Shown: piece after piece, positions 1 to 11,640 of the stretch
Position numbering within the stretch: the stretch's first letter is position 1
Layout: each line of letters begins with the position of its first letter
NCBI GenBank assembly: GCA_009746045.1
Contig: RPFO01000079.1
Location: forward strand, 1,003,285-1,067,284
DNA from: Mesostigma viride
Lineage: Eukaryota; Streptophyta; Mesostigmatophyceae; Mesostigmatales; Mesostigmataceae
Direction of reading: 5' to 3'
DNA: 64,000 nt
Translations under genes and position numbers: made by a program
Notes under the pieces: generated by a model
The model's database searches: none
Told to the model about the DNA's origin: nothing
The model's input: the letters and a program-made list of their open reading frames with translations, nothing else

Positions 1-1284
1 CAGGTATAATGCCATTCCGTGCTGCGCATCGCCAGATTCCTGGCACCTTTCAGTGGTTTTTATGTACGTTGCATGGCTGGGATGTGTCAAAGCGTGACCG
101 TGGCATATCGTCAAGTTGTCAGGGATTTGCTGAGTGGTTTCTTGGAAGGAGATTGCTAACAGCACTCAGTTTTGTGTGAATATTGACGCGGCCTTTCTTA
201 GCAGAGGCTTCATTGTGGAATTAGAAGAGGCTCACAAGCTTGAGTTTGTTTCTTGGCAAACAATTGCGCTGGAAAGAAAGGTGGCAGTGGTTTTTCTGAG
301 GGGCATACTGCATGGGTGGAACTGCACGTAGGTAGGGGTTATCGTTGTCTTGTTGGCCTTTCTCCCACTAAAATGGGAGAGCCCTAATTCATATGCTAGC
401 AAGGCAAGGTAACCATGGTGAGAAGCCTTGGCAATCAGCATGTATGATAATTCTGCTTTCTCTGTGGACTGTCTGTTGTTACCCCTGTTGGGCAATTAGT
501 GGATATGGCTTTCTAGGGTGTGTTTGAGCTTGGTTTTGGGATGATGCCCACACCATAAACCTGGAATATGCTTTAGAAGTGTCGGCTAGGCATGTAGAGC
601 TACCTGCCTCATTGTTGTGCACACACGCAACAGGTTGCCCGTGTCGAGGTAAGGCAAGGGCACATGACGTGCCCAGCCACCTCCTTGTACATTGTGGTCG
701 AATTGGGCATGGTCAGGAGCCTTTTGGATGGCATAGGAAGTGTTAGTGTGCCTTAATACTCACTAATGCCTTCCTTAGCGTCTGCACAGGTGGCCAACTG
801 CCAAAACAAAAAACAGCTACAGCTGAGCTCAGAATGCCACCAAACTTTGACAGTGCCTTCTATGGTCATGACAGAATTTGACTATTACTTTTTAGGCCTA
901 ATTGATGTGTTATGAGTGTGTATGGGGACGCCCCGCCTAAAAAAGCGTATTTTTGGCCCAAAAATTAATAACTCAAAGGGATGTGCTGATTTTGTTGATC
1001 CAATTAGGTAGAAACCATGTCCCATGACATTTTTATATGGGTATTACTTTTTTCATGCAACTGGTTCTCCCACTGTTCTGGGCAAGATGTGCCCCGGACA
1101 GCGTTTTTTCTATTTTTAGCTCATAGCCGGTGCATGGCTGGGGGTAGTACCCCCAACAAGTGGTGGTATGCATGCCCAAACATCATGTTTATGGTCCCCA
1201 AACATCATTCAGTGGTTGTCAGTTGCATTTGTGTAGTTATTAGGGGGCTTCAGTTTTGATACATTTCCATGGGACCCTCCCCTT
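1..1284. other. No recognisable gene
   Basis: Only short unsupported reading frames occur here. I see no RNA gene, no terminal repeat and no similarity to the other elements of the window. Copia-1 gag begins abruptly at its right edge, so its missing 5' part and LTR are not present here. Confidence 0.5.
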
Positions 1285-1871
1285 AAGGCTCTCAGGGCCT
1301 CATCCACCTTTCACCAATCATCTCCTGCAATTAGAGCACTGATTCAAACCTATCAGGAACGCACCCTCACACCTGAGGCAGCCATTGAGCAGTGGCCTAC
1401 TTTTATCACTGATCTGAAACAGCTAGTGCTTCAGTACCAACAACCACATGGAAGCAGTATAGAACGTTTCAACTGGCTGGCTGCCTATAAGGTTTACAAG
1501 AATTTAACCTCTCTGGGGATGCAAAAACATACAGGGTAATGATAGAGAAAGACCTTGAGCTCCTAAAGCTCCAACCAAGGTATCTCATTCACACCTGGCT
1601 AACAAAAGCTGGTTTGCAACCCTCTGTCTTGGCTACCCTGATCACAGGCCTCAAGGCACTCTGGGATAACTTCAGGGCTGCCATGCTCTACATCGAGGAA
1701 GCGGTGGACCCCCTGGGAACTGGAAACCCCCAGGCCCAGGACCCCAAGGTCCAGGGCACCCAAGGCCACAAGCGCAAGGGGGGGGCCAGCCAGGGGGGGG
1801 CACCAAAGACCCACAAGTCCTCCCACCAAGGGGGCAGTGGCTCTCAGGGGCGTGGCAACACGTGGTACCGT
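1285..1871 (+). pseudogene. Copia-1 gag fragment (capsid region)
   Basis: The translation (motifs FNWLAAYKV, MIEKDLELL, AMLYIEEAVDPLG) matches the gag of Copia-2 at 43014-43740 on the minus strand almost residue for residue, so this is a second copy of the same retrotransposon family in the opposite orientation. The 5' end is truncated: homology starts inside the capsid with KALRASSTFHQSS. A frameshift lies near 1535, where one frame stops at TAA and the next continues from MIEKDLELL. A Gly/Gln/Lys-rich tail follows. The reading is cut at 1871 by Gypsy-A and resumes at 10514. Capsid role is inferred from position before the zinc knuckle; no enzyme motif is expected. Confidence 0.8.
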
Positions 1872-2606
1872 TATAGCGTGCCGACTAGGGTCGAGCCTAG
1901 TGAGCACGAGAAAGTTTGGCAAAAGAAATATGGTATAAAAAGATACGTGCAAAAAGAGATAGATACCTAAGGTGGTTTGAAGTCCATACCTTCCGGCACA
2001 TGCATCTCTGCATGTGTATACGAGGGTGCCGACAGTCGATATCTAGAGTAATATTGGTGACATTGGGATATATATCGATGGATGTGAGTCCGATGGCATA
2101 TAACGTAACGATGGTTACCACGGACATGGTTATAGAGGTCGATCAGCCCTATGTTCGACCCGTAGTTCGGCACACTACAATGAACTTCAGGCCATAACTT
2201 TGTGACGGGTGAATTTGGGCCACACGATCGAGTGGATCAGCCAGCTGGTGCCGAGACTGTGCCGACCTAGTGGCACTGCTTGGCATAAAGGCGTGCGAGG
2301 ACGATGCACAAGACAGTCGTTCGTCAATCCGCCGACTCACCAACCTCAGTTAATCTGAGGTACGAATCTATTCCTTTTAATACAATCATGTCCAACACAT
2401 ACCCTTGTACAACTGCAATTGCAAGAATACAAGAAGGTAATTAATATAATGCCTCTGGGCCTACGCTGTGATGACAGCACTTGAAGTAGCCCATAGAATA
2501 GTGATCACCCTTCCTACTCAGGCAGGCAACAAACCGGGACGATAGTCCCGTATAGATAGAAACGATCTTTCCCAACGTGTCTGGCCGATTGGCTTGGCAC
2601 GTTACA
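1872..2606 (+). repeat. Gypsy-A left (5') LTR
   Basis: 735-bp terminal repeat, nearly identical to 8631-8830 plus 9989-10508. The first dinucleotide is TA where the right LTR has TG, a single transition. It contains the ATATATAT site that was later hit by LINE insertions in the right copy. Confidence 0.9.
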
Positions 2607-2607
2607 C

Positions 2608-2622
2608 TGGAATCGGAGGTCT
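2608..2622 (+). other. Putative primer-binding site of Gypsy-A
   Basis: TGGAATCGGAGGTCT starts one base after the LTR end. TGG is what pairs with a tRNA 3' CCA end. The primer tRNA would need the 3' sequence CCTCCGATTCCA; I cannot name it from memory. Confidence 0.5.
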
Positions 2623-3932
2623 GTTTTCTTGTCTTGCATTTCGTTGCCTGAGTAGTTAGTTGATGCATTATCTTGCAGGCATTCCGGCAATGGTCGGAAT
2701 TGCCGAAATCTGATTTAGGAATATTGCAACAGTGACAGTCGACGATGGTCGACTCAGATTAGATAGATCCGGCGATGGTCGGCTACCTTTTGTTATACTC
2801 CGCTGGGCTGTGTTGCACTAGCGGCGCACCACCCCCTGTGCAGGTCATCACGGACAGGCACGTGAATAAGCAAGCGGCCCTCCTGCTGGCGAGAGGACGG
2901 GTGGACACGAAATCGCGAGGTAGCTGGCCGGCAAGGTTGCTCTGACGAAAGTCAGGGCTGTCTATATTCCTGCTTCTTCCTTTCGTCATTTCGTTTGTTT
3001 TCCATGCATTATGGAGCGGTAATACCTTAACGGCCCTCGATGGAGGAACCGTGACAGAATTTCCGTTTTTCTTGCACAACCGCTTCCTTACTTTGCGGAT
3101 TAGCATTTGTTTTCCGGCTGCACCTTTATTTTCTTTTCCTTGAATCATAGTCCTGGGCCGACCCCCTCAGAACCGGCTCAATCCAAGGTGAGAATTCTGA
3201 CCGATGGGTTGGAACAAAAATGCCATTTCTTTTTTTGTAATCCGTTTGGTTGCATATACAAACCTTATATTGTAATATTGTGATACGGACCAAAAAGGGG
3301 TATAGTGGCATTTTCCTTCCCTTTCAGCCGATGGGCTCAAACCATATGTCTTCCTTGTGCCTTGCCGATGGGCAACAATAGGAGGATATTTGGTACAAAC
3401 AACTAGGGCTTGATGTATACATCCAGCAAGCTATGTATTGCATTTTGATGTACGTGCAACCCTATTGAGGGTCCTAAACTTAGACGATTCATAAAACAAA
3501 ACATTAGACCTAAAATTAGCCGTATAAGTTGACCACGATCCAAGGGTAGGACTAATAATAGTACTAAGTGCTATAAAGGTGTGTGTGAGTGGTGTGTGTG
3601 TGGACTTCACTATGTCTAAGGGTCGGGTGGGTAGTTGGGGTGTGGGGACCCGTGACCCCGGCAACCGGCCTCGAGTGCTGCACTTAAACACCTAATAGGC
3701 TAGCACACCCAAAATCACACGATAAGAGTAGCACTTTGTAAACGATGGCGCACCGCGAGTTAATGACTGAGCTTCCCTCGGATGACGCTACGCTACGCTC
3801 AGTCCGGACGCCACGCTCAGGTCGTAGGCTCGCTCAACAACATGTACCATTGGACGATAGTCCGAGCACCCGTCCCGATGGGGGCGTGGGCCGTCCCGAT
3901 GGGGGCGTGGTCCAAGATCATCATAGTTAGGG
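2623..3932 (+). other. Gypsy-A untranslated leader, no gene
   Basis: No frame has a retroelement motif. Three short dyads of similar design occur at about 2690-2790, each an inverted repeat centred on a CAATGGTCG or GATGGTCG core (for example CCGGCGATGGTCGGC). A GT-rich stretch lies near 3580-3610. Canonical gag would be expected here but is absent. Confidence 0.5.
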
Positions 3933-5955
3933 ATGGAGTATCTGTCCCAGTTCGCCCCCTTTCGCATTCAATATGTGAAGGGTGAGGACAAAGTTGTCCC
4001 GGACGCGCTTTCCCGCCGCGCAGACTACCAGTTCTATGAGGACTTGGATGTGCTGCACACCGTTTGTGTGCCCACCATGGGTCATGTCCTGCCGTATGGC
4101 GTGTCGGACGGATCCTTGACCTCACGGTTCCTCTTCCATGAGGACCATACCACCCCTGACGTTTTGGCCCCTTGGCCCCTCGACGAGCACGAGGACGCGC
4201 CCACCCCGATGGCCGGGGGGGAGGGGTCCCATCACCGGATCCCTCCCAGTCATGCGGTCCCACCAGTAGGCGACTTTAGCCTCACACCACTTGGCGAGCC
4301 CCTTCTTGTCGACAGAAACTTCGGCTCCGTTGCGGACATCACTGCGCTCACGCGAACCATGGCTACGCGAGTCACGACCTCGCAACCAGGCGACACCACC
4401 ATTCGCCAGGAGCTGGACGACTTGGAAAAGCTGCCCGTACCCGAAGGCAACACGGAGAGCTTTAAGATAACGTCCGACTTGGAGCGCATCGTCCGTCAGT
4501 AGGCTCACGGTGACCGAACCCGAGGCGCAGGCAGCCATTGCAGGGCACCCGCAGCAGATGAACGGACTCCCCTGCAAGTTCCAAGACGGGTTCCTGTATG
4601 TGATGACGGGACCCGGGGATCAATGGCGGCGGTATATACCGCCCATCGCTAGAGCCGCGCTCTTGCATGAGCTCCACGGCTCTCCCTTGGGAGGTCATCA
4701 GGGCACCCATCGGGTCCTAAGCCACCTGCGACGGCTATTCTTCTGGCCTGGCATGAAGCAGGAGGCACTGGAATATGTGCGCACATGCCATTCGTGCCAA
4801 TAGATGAAGCCACGCAAAACCGGGTCGCAGGCCACCCCCACTCATTACCTGATCCGCTGCGACCTTGGGATAGCGTGATGATGGACTTCGTTGGTCCATT
4901 CAAAAGGACCCCGTCGGGTAACGAGCAGATTTTGGTGTTCCTCGATCGGTTGACCCGCAGGTGCCATCTGGTGCCTTGTCCCCGGACACTCACCGCGCAG
5001 GATTGCGTCCGACTCTACCTAGACAATGTCTTCAAGTACCATGGGCTGAGTCGCCAGTGTATCTCCGACCGCGACAAGCTGTTCACTGCCACGTTTGGCA
5101 AGAGTTCTTCGGAATCCTGGGCACCAAGGTCTCCCTCGGGACCGCATACCACAGCTCCTCTACACATCTGGTAGAACGACTTAACCGGGTAGTGGAGGAG
5201 ACCATGCGCCTTTACATCAAGGGGGCGAGGCGACAACTGGGATGAGTTCATTGGGTTTGTCGAGTTTGCCCTTAACAACTCGTCCCAGACTGCCCACGCG
5301 GCTATACGCCATTTTTCCTGGACACAGGATAGCACCCCCTCACCCCAGCCCAAATGCTGGCCAGCCAGATGCCCAGCAAGGACGCAACCATACGCACGAC
5401 GGTGCGAGGTGTGAGGGAGATGCTTGAGCACATGAAGCAGGCACAGGAAAGTGCGGTTTTGGGATACCAAGCCACACGAGACAAACCGTCCTGGCGCGCT
5501 TGAGAGCCGCGATTGATGCTCGCACGCCCGCGATCGAAATCGGGGTCTTGGTCCTCGAGGAGGGTCCTCAACTAGGTCGTTTCGCCCAGAAGGTGGAGGA
5601 AGGGCTTAAGACCAAGTTGAAGCCAATCTTCCTCGGCCCGTATCCGGTGGTGGACAAGTTCAAGGACTGCATGTTCCGGGTAGACGTGCCCTCCACTTGG
5701 CAGGTGCAGAATAACACGTTCCACAGGGACCAGTTAAAACTGTACCACAAGAGCACGTTCCCGGGTAGGGTAGACGCCCCTGCGCCGCTAGAACACAACC
5801 CAGAGACGGGAGAGGTAGAGGATGAGGTGGAGGCCGTTGTGGCCCACCGCGATCAGAAGCGAGGCAGGGGCATGGTGCGCCAGTACCGCGTACAATGGAA
5901 GTTCAGCCAGTCGGAGGCAGACCCCATGCCCGACTTTAAGCACATCCCCAATTAG
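3933..5955 (+). pseudogene. Gypsy-A pol remnant: RNase H end, integrase, chromodomain-like tail
   Basis: The frame opens in the last part of RNase H (FRIQYVKGEDKVVPDALSRR). A linker is followed by the HHCC zinc domain (HELHGSPLGGHQG ... CHSCQ), then the integrase core with MMDFVGPF, a second aspartate in ISDRDKLF, and the ERLNRVVEE glutamate region. The tail near 5600-5950 (LGPYPVVDKF, then YRVQWKF) resembles a GPY/F motif and a chromodomain, which steer Ty3/gypsy integration. A TAG interrupts CHSCQ/MKPRK at 4801, and several frameshifts split the core near 5100-5250. Protease and RT are missing. Not functional as it stands. Confidence 0.85.
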
Positions 5956-5967
5956 CTAAACAAGAGC

Positions 5968-6710
5968 ATGAAGCCGCGAGACATCCAGGAGTGGGCTAGG
6001 CTGGTGAACAAGGCCGTCACATTCTGGTCGAATTACCACAACTGGGATCTGTCCACCGAGGACTTGATCGCCTTGATCATCACCCAGGCCATGGACATCT
6101 CAGTTACACGACTGCTTCACTGCGATAGCATCGCGTCACAGCCCTACCCCAAGGATATCCACGAGCTGAGGGAATTCAGCAGAAGCTCGTCCCACCAGAC
6201 GCTGAGTTCCAGGAGCGCATCGCATTCAGACAGGGTGACATGCCCTACCGCGAGTTTGAGGTGGAGTTTGACGAGATGGCGAGTCGCCTATTGGATGTGT
6301 CGGGCCACGAGTACAAGATCCGCCTCATGGAGACCATCCACCCTGAGCTGCAGCTGGAGGCTAGGAAGAAGTTCGCAGACACCCCGTGGCATCTGTGGGA
6401 CATGTCCAAGGTCAAAGCATATCTCCTCACTGCGGCCGACGACCACATGGCTAGTAGGACTGCACGCTCGACGCGGCGCGGTACTGACGCGTCGAATCCT
6501 GCAGACGAAGGCGACCCCGCGGAGGAATCCCCAGCTGAGGAGGAGCAAGATGAGGACGAGATCGGCGACGCGCAGAATGACTCCCAGGTCAATGCTCTAC
6601 TCAACACCCGCAGCTGGCACATGCGGTGCTTCTATCGCCAGGAGATCGGTCACATGAAGCGCAACTGCCCGAAGTTGAGGAGAGGAGCAGACACGCCCGG
6701 TGACACGTAG
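5968..6710 (+). pseudogene. Gypsy-A gag, located after pol
   Basis: An ATG 13 nt after the pol stop opens a gag-like protein. It has a charged helical N-terminus, a capsid-like stretch (FQERIAFRQG, YREFEVEFDEMASRL, with a frameshift near 6190), an acidic linker, and a degenerate zinc knuckle (CFYRQEIGHMKRNC, second Cys replaced by Arg). In canonical Ty3/gypsy elements gag precedes pol; here it follows integrase. This may be a rearranged non-autonomous copy. The capsid assignment rests on the retrotransposon-gag pattern plus the knuckle. Confidence 0.7.
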
Positions 6711-8613
6711 GCGCCCTATTTGAACATGATCATGTGGACCCCTAGCTTTGCATTGCGGTTTGATACTCAGCCAACCTTTCTTTGGGAACGAACCAATCTG
6801 TTCCCTTCTTCCCTGGCAGGATGCTGCCAGGCTAAGGCCGGGCATGCAGGTCTGCCGCATAGTCGGCAACCATTCCGAAATGCTGCGGCCGGGAGGTCGA
6901 TCTGGCATGCACTGATTCACCACTTGTCATGTCTGCCTACTATTAATTGCTCAGTGCCGACCACACCCCCGTTTCCTTTTTATAGCCGTGGCAGCCTCTG
7001 CTCAATGTTGTGTTTGGCCGTGAAGTCGAGGATCCTTCGTGTGGCATGCACAATGGCTTGCCGCAACTTAGGTATTGCTGCTAACGCCTATATATACTAA
7101 TATCGCATTGACACATTTGCATGACTGATTGACTAATCCCTAGTGTGTCACGTGGGCGCGACAAATCTGTTGACATCATAGTACTACTGTCTCCAGATCC
7201 ATTTAGGGGGGGGGAGGAGTCTGACAACTGTTATGATGAAACGACAGCAAGTGAAGGGCCAGTTCAGGTGTCAGAGTATAGTACTTGACATATCTGTCTG
7301 GTACTAGTTGTCTTTTCCTTAAATTCCCTGCACGGCTGCTGGCCAGCGATGGCTGCTCTCAGCAGTTGGCATCATTCCAGAGGTTACTATATGTGGAGTC
7401 TTATTGTCTTTTTCAGCTGTGCATGGTCTAAGTTGTTATAGTTGTGCAGTTGCTGTCTCCCTTCTTTCTCTTGGGGCTGGCTTCTCGCCACCCCGAGAGT
7501 CAGCCTGACTTTTGTTTGTATGCCATGCTTCTGCACGACCACAAGCGCAACCAACCCATGCACACAATCTTGCAGGTTTGAGTGGCGCCCATCACGCACT
7601 CTTCGTTGCTGAACGCTGATTTCCCCGTCGCTGAACACGGGACGCTACATCAAGTAATTAATTCAGCGGTGCACGGTCTGACTGCACCATCAACATGCAG
7701 TTCTTCTCCGATATGACGGAGCTGCGCTATAGCAACACAGCCACCGGTTCACGTACGGCTTCTCCTGATTCAGTCGACAATTCAGACGACAACAACCCCA
7801 AGCAACTTTGATACGTATCGTCACGATTTCAGCATAAACGTCAAGTAACTAATCATCATCAAGCTAGTATGGCGCATTACGCATATGGCCAGACATCCCA
7901 GCAGCGGCCAGGACTACCTGCCTCACAGTCGCCTGGCATCACAATGGATGTCTTCAATCCACCGAATGGACCGGCACGATCAACAGCTATTATAGGCTTG
8001 CCGGATCCACCCTCTATGAACGTCGAGCAGATATAAGCTGCTCTCAAGGAACGGGTATAGGATTGTTCATGAAACTGGTGTAACCCAGGGCGGATGCCTG
8101 AAATCATATAGGCTGAAGCTTAAGGCCTGGCGGGACCAGCTCATGAACGCTTCTATAGCCCTGTGTTCCATCTTAGGGCTCTAGGCCCGACCGAGGGCTT
8201 CCTCGGTAGTACATATAGGAGGGCCTTACGCCCGCCCGGGTTTTTCGTCCCGGTAGATAGTTAGGGACCAAGGTCTTAGAGCTGGACACTTGGGCGACCT
8301 AAGGAAACAAATCCTGCCGGGACAGGTCTATCCGTGGGGAGAGTCCCTATTCGAGCGCGGCCCCCCTCCGATCGCTAGTGCCCAGGATCGTGCCCCCGAT
8401 CGCTGTGGCTAGGATCGTGCGCACCTGCCGTCCGATCGTGCCCCCGATCGTGCGCGCCCGCCTCGAATCACTATATAGGGTGGGCTCCAGCGGATACCTG
8501 GCTTGATGCGTGACTAAGGGTAGCCTAGGGAGAAGGCAACGAGGCCAAGGTCTGGATAGCGCATGAGCCAAACTATTTGAACCCTTCGCTTGAAGGGAGT
8601 GGGCTCCCTTCCC
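6711..8613 (+). other. Gypsy-A 3' interior, no clear gene
   Basis: No complete gene is seen. Two short open frames start at 7694 (MQFFSDMTELRYSN) and 7869 (MAHYAYGQTSQQRPG); they look like disordered gag N-termini but have no partner domain. GATCGTGC-type words recur at 8365-8460. Confidence 0.4.
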
Positions 8614-8615
8614 CG

Positions 8616-8630
8616 ATGGGGGGGGAGGAG
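8616..8630 (+). other. Polypurine tract of Gypsy-A
   Basis: ATGGGGGGGGAGGAG directly abuts the TG of the right LTR, the expected position of the plus-strand primer. This fixes the element's orientation as plus. Confidence 0.8.
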
Positions 8631-8830
8631 TGTAGCGTGCCGACTAGGGTCAAGCCTAGTGAGCACGAGAAAGTTTGGCAAAAGAAATATGGTATAAAAA
8701 GATACGTGCAAAAAGAGATAGATACCTAAGGTGGTTTGAAGTCCATACCTTCCGGCACATCTCTGCATGTGTATACGAGGGTGCCGACAGTCGATATCTA
8801 GAGTAATATTGGTGACATTGGGATATATAT

Positions 8831-8947
8831 TAAAAATATAATTACTTACAGCAGAGTGAAATCACTCAAACCAAAGCAAACGCCCAGCTATAAACCTATA
8901 TACAGAGCCATGTCAAAGCTCTATACTACGATAAGACCAATGGAAAC
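8831..8947 (-). mobile_element. LINE-2a, 117-bp 3' end fragment, inverted
   Basis: This is the reverse complement of the LINE 3' untranslated end seen at 9872-9988 and 36539-36655. It starts TAAAAATATAATTAC. The target sequence ACATTGGGATATATAT is present on both sides (8815-8830 and 8946-8961), as expected for target-primed reverse transcription with severe 5' truncation. Confidence 0.8.
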
Positions 8948-8961
8948 ATTGGGATATATAT

Positions 8962-9988
8962 CAATCTCCCGCCGCATTCCCTGCTCGCGTCATCGATAAA
9001 CACCAGAAAACCTACGCGGGTATTTTGCACACGGCTGATTGGATTGCTCTTTTCGCGGACCTCAACGCCCAGGGACGTGCGTGGCTGTTCTCGCTTTCCT
9101 TGCGGAGTGTGGGCTCGGCGTACCTTCGTGCTCTTCCCATGGCCCCCCCATTCGCCTTGGCTCCCAGCCACTACTCGGTGGCGCTCCGGCACCAGCTATT
9201 TGCCCCGCAGCCTCTTGTTCCGGCCGGGCGGCCTTGTGGTAGCTGTGGGCAGCCGCTGGATCCCACGGGGACTCACTACCTTGCCTGCATGGGGGGCCAA
9301 CAGAATCAGAATTGGTATTTGTATTTGCACACTGTCCTCCTGACGGTGGTGCTCGCCATGATTCGGTCGGTTTTCCCCCACGCGAACATCCGGTCCGAGG
9401 ATGCGGATGGCGCTGCCTTCTATTCCCCCAACCACCGGCCTGACATCGTGGTGCTGGACTTTGAGGGGGGTGGCCGGCATCTGCTTATTGACGTTTCGGT
9501 GGCGCGGCCCTTGGCTCTTAGCCACTTGGCTGGGGCCTCCCTCACGGCAGGTTACACGGCGGACCGGGCGGAGCGGGCCAAGCTCCTGGCCTACTGCGAC
9601 GTCGGGCACCATCGTGTGGTGCCCTTTGTCCTGGAGGAGTTTGGGGGCATGGGGCCCCTGACCTCCGCCTTCTTCAAGGAGTGTTGCCGGCTCCGGGAGG
9701 ACCGGCTGGACCTGGAGGGCCAGCGGGCCCCATGGTCGGCGCGGACCTGGACGTCATATTGGCGTCAGCGCTTGTCGGTGGCGCTGACTCGGGCCATGGC
9801 TGACATCATGCTCCGCCGTACGCGGGCTGATTTTGCGGTGCAGCAGGGCTATTAGGTTCCTCCCGTTAGGCGTTTCCATTGGTCTTATCGTAGTATAGAG
9901 CTTTGACATGGCTCTGTACATAGGTTTATAGCTGGGCGTTTGCTTTGGTTTGAGTGATTTCACTCTGCTGTAAGTAATTATATTTTTA
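8962..9988 (+). mobile_element. LINE-2b, 5'-truncated copy, C-terminal coding part intact
   Basis: The frame is open from 8962 to the TAG at 9853-9855 (297 codons) and differs from the full LINE at 36672-37563 by only a few residues. It encodes a CCHC-like zinc motif (CGSCGQPLDPTGTHYLAC) and the restriction-like endonuclease core RPDIVVLDF ... LIDVSVARP with a downstream lysine (AERAKLLAY). TGTAA lies 15 nt before the 3' end. It inserted in the ATATATAT stretch next to the inverted fragment. It lacks RT and is dead on arrival, but is recent judging by near identity. Confidence 0.9.
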
Positions 9989-10513
9989 ATATATATCGAT
10001 GGATGTGTGTCCGATGGCATAACGTAACGATGGTTACCACGGACATGGTTAGAGGTCGATCAGCCCTATGTTCGACCCGTAGTTCGGCACACTACAATGA
10101 ACTTCAGGCCGTAACTTTGTGACGGGTGAATTTGGGCCACACGAGTGGATCAGCCAGCTGGTGCCGAGTGCCGACCTAGTGGCACTGCTTGGCATAAAGG
10201 CGTGCGAGGACGATGCACAAGACAGTCAATCGTCAATCCGCCGACTCACCAACCTCAGTTAATCTGAGCTACGAATCTATTCCTTTTAATACAATCATGT
10301 CCAACACATACCCTTGTACAACTGAAATTGCAAGAATACAAGAAGGTAATTAATATAATGCCTCTGGGCCTACGCTGTGATGACAGCAAGTAGCCCATAG
10401 AATAGTGATCACCCTTCCTACTCAGGCAGGCAACAAACCGGGACGATAGTCCCGTAGATAGAAACGATCTTTCCCAACGTGTCTGGCCGATTGGCTTGGC
10501 ACGTTACAACCGT

Positions 10514-10592
10514 GTGCCCCTGCATGGCAACAACAACAGGCCAACAACAGGTCCCAGCAGGGCAATAACAACAACAACAACAGGTCCCAGCA
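10514..10592 (+). pseudogene. Copia-1 gag, middle fragment
   Basis: Continues the gag reading cut at 1871 (CGTGTGCCCCTGCATGGC followed by AAC-rich codons) up to the CACTA insertion point. Identical in layout to the Copia-2 gag at about 34990-35065 minus. Confidence 0.85.
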
Positions 10593-10612
10593 CACTAGGA
10601 ACTCGGTTGCCG

Positions 10613-10760
10613 TAAAAGTGGTAAAAGTGGTAAAAGTGGGTGGTAAAAAGTGGTAAAAAGTGGTAAAAAGTGGTAAAAAGTGGTAAAAAGTGGTAAAAAG
10701 TGGTAAAAAGTGGTAAAAAGTGGTAAAAAGTGGTAAAAAGTGGTAAAAAGTGGTAAAAAG
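10613..10760 (+). repeat. CACTA left subterminal array, GGTAAAAAGT decamers
   Basis: About eleven head-to-tail copies of TGGTAAAAAG (10651-10760), preceded by nonamer versions GTGGTAAAA. In plant En/Spm, short subterminal repeats bind the accessory protein TnpA; by analogy this is the likely binding array (inference). Confidence 0.75.
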
Positions 10761-11421
10761 CAGGGGGGGTGTCCGAAACAAAAATATCAGACACATACGC
10801 TGAAATTTTCCAAAAGTTGGCCCTTGGACCCTACCTACCTAGCACGTAGGCGCTATACCTAGCAAAACCCTGAGGTCCCAAGGGTTATAGGGGTCGACCT
10901 AGGGAGCAAAATGATCAGCTCCGCGAGCTCTACCGTTTGAGCATATTGGTGTATGGGAAAATTCCGGCATTCTAAAATGGGTCATTGGCCGGCGCGACGC
11001 GATACTGGCACGGCACGGCGCTGGATAGCCGAAGCCATGTAGTGGTGGCAGACGGCAGCATACTTCCGTGCCTAGGGGCAGCACCATCTTGCGGGCAAAC
11101 CCCCCCCCTCTATGGTACCTGCCAAAATTTTGACTGCAGATTTGGGTTCAGCTCGCCAAGTGCTATCAGTTTGTCCGTCAAACCGTTTCGAAATTCCGAC
11201 CATACAGGGAGCTAGCAGAAATCCAAGTGTTTTGTTGTGAAAAACCCATATCGGCCCGGCACCCTACCTACCTACCCTTTAAGTTAACGGTTTTTGAGGC
11301 TCTGTAACTTCTAACCTAGAGACCCCCTGGGGTTGCGACCAGTGGCAAACATGCTTTCATTCGCGAGATCTACTCGAATCCAGCGTCGTGTAAATTTTCT
11401 TGTTTTTGGACACCCCCCCTG
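10761..11421. mobile_element. hAT-type MITE inside the CACTA array
   Basis: Terminal inverted repeat CAGGGGGGGTGTCC at both ends, with an 8-bp duplication GTAAAAAG at 10753-10760 and 11422-11429. An 8-bp TSD and a CAGGG start are typical of hAT elements. No transposase is encoded in its 661 bp. The TSD is itself one unit of the host array, so the array was in place before the insertion. Confidence 0.85.
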
Positions 11422-11640
11422 GTAAAAAGTGGTAAAAAGTGGTAAAACGGTGGGAAAACGCTAGGAGAAAAGCAGGTGGTAAAATCATTTTACCACCTTT
11501 TACCACCAAAGTGGTAAAAAATACCACCAAGTGGTAAAAGCGAGGGTGGTAAAAAGTGGTAAAAAGTGGTAAAAATGAGGGTGGTAAAAAAATACCACAA
11601 AGTGGTAAAAATGACAGTGATAAAAAAGGGGAAAATGCAG
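11422..11640 (+). repeat. CACTA left subterminal array, second part
   Basis: GTGGTAAAAA units continue but in both orientations, forming hairpins such as GTGGTAAAATCATTTTACCA at about 11474. Together with 10613-10760 this gives the left end roughly 360 bp of binding-site-like sequence. Confidence 0.65.

Larger units (their letters stand above)
1872..10508 (+). mobile_element. Gypsy-A LTR retrotransposon with TSD ACCGT
   Basis: Two direct repeats bound the element. They start TATAGCGTGCC/TGTAGCGTGCC and end GGCACGTTACA, so the ends are TG...CA with short inverted repeats. The 5-bp duplication ACCGT lies at 1867-1871 and 10509-10513. Joining these flanks restores Copia-1 gag (compare the undisturbed gag at about 35060-35100). 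A primer-binding-like TGG follows the left LTR and a purine tract precedes the right one. The interior holds an RNase H end, integrase with a chromodomain-like tail, and gag. Protease and most of RT are missing, so the copy cannot be autonomous. Confidence 0.9.
8631..10508 (+). repeat. Gypsy-A right (3') LTR, split by LINE insertions
   Basis: Matches the left LTR over 8631-8830 and 9989-10508. The 1.16 kb between are two LINE fragments. The 3' boundary GGCACGTTACA is followed by the TSD ACCGT. Confidence 0.9.

Noticed and set aside
4801-4803. In-frame TAG as a sense codon (Gln, as in some ulvophyte algae)
   Set aside because: TGA also interrupts frames (47727, 59617), frameshifts are everywhere, and clean genes end at TAG and TGA. 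Transition mutations explain it better.
10613-10760. CRISPR-like regular repeats
   Set aside because: Ten-bp head-to-tail units without unique spacers, inside a eukaryotic CACTA element with introns.
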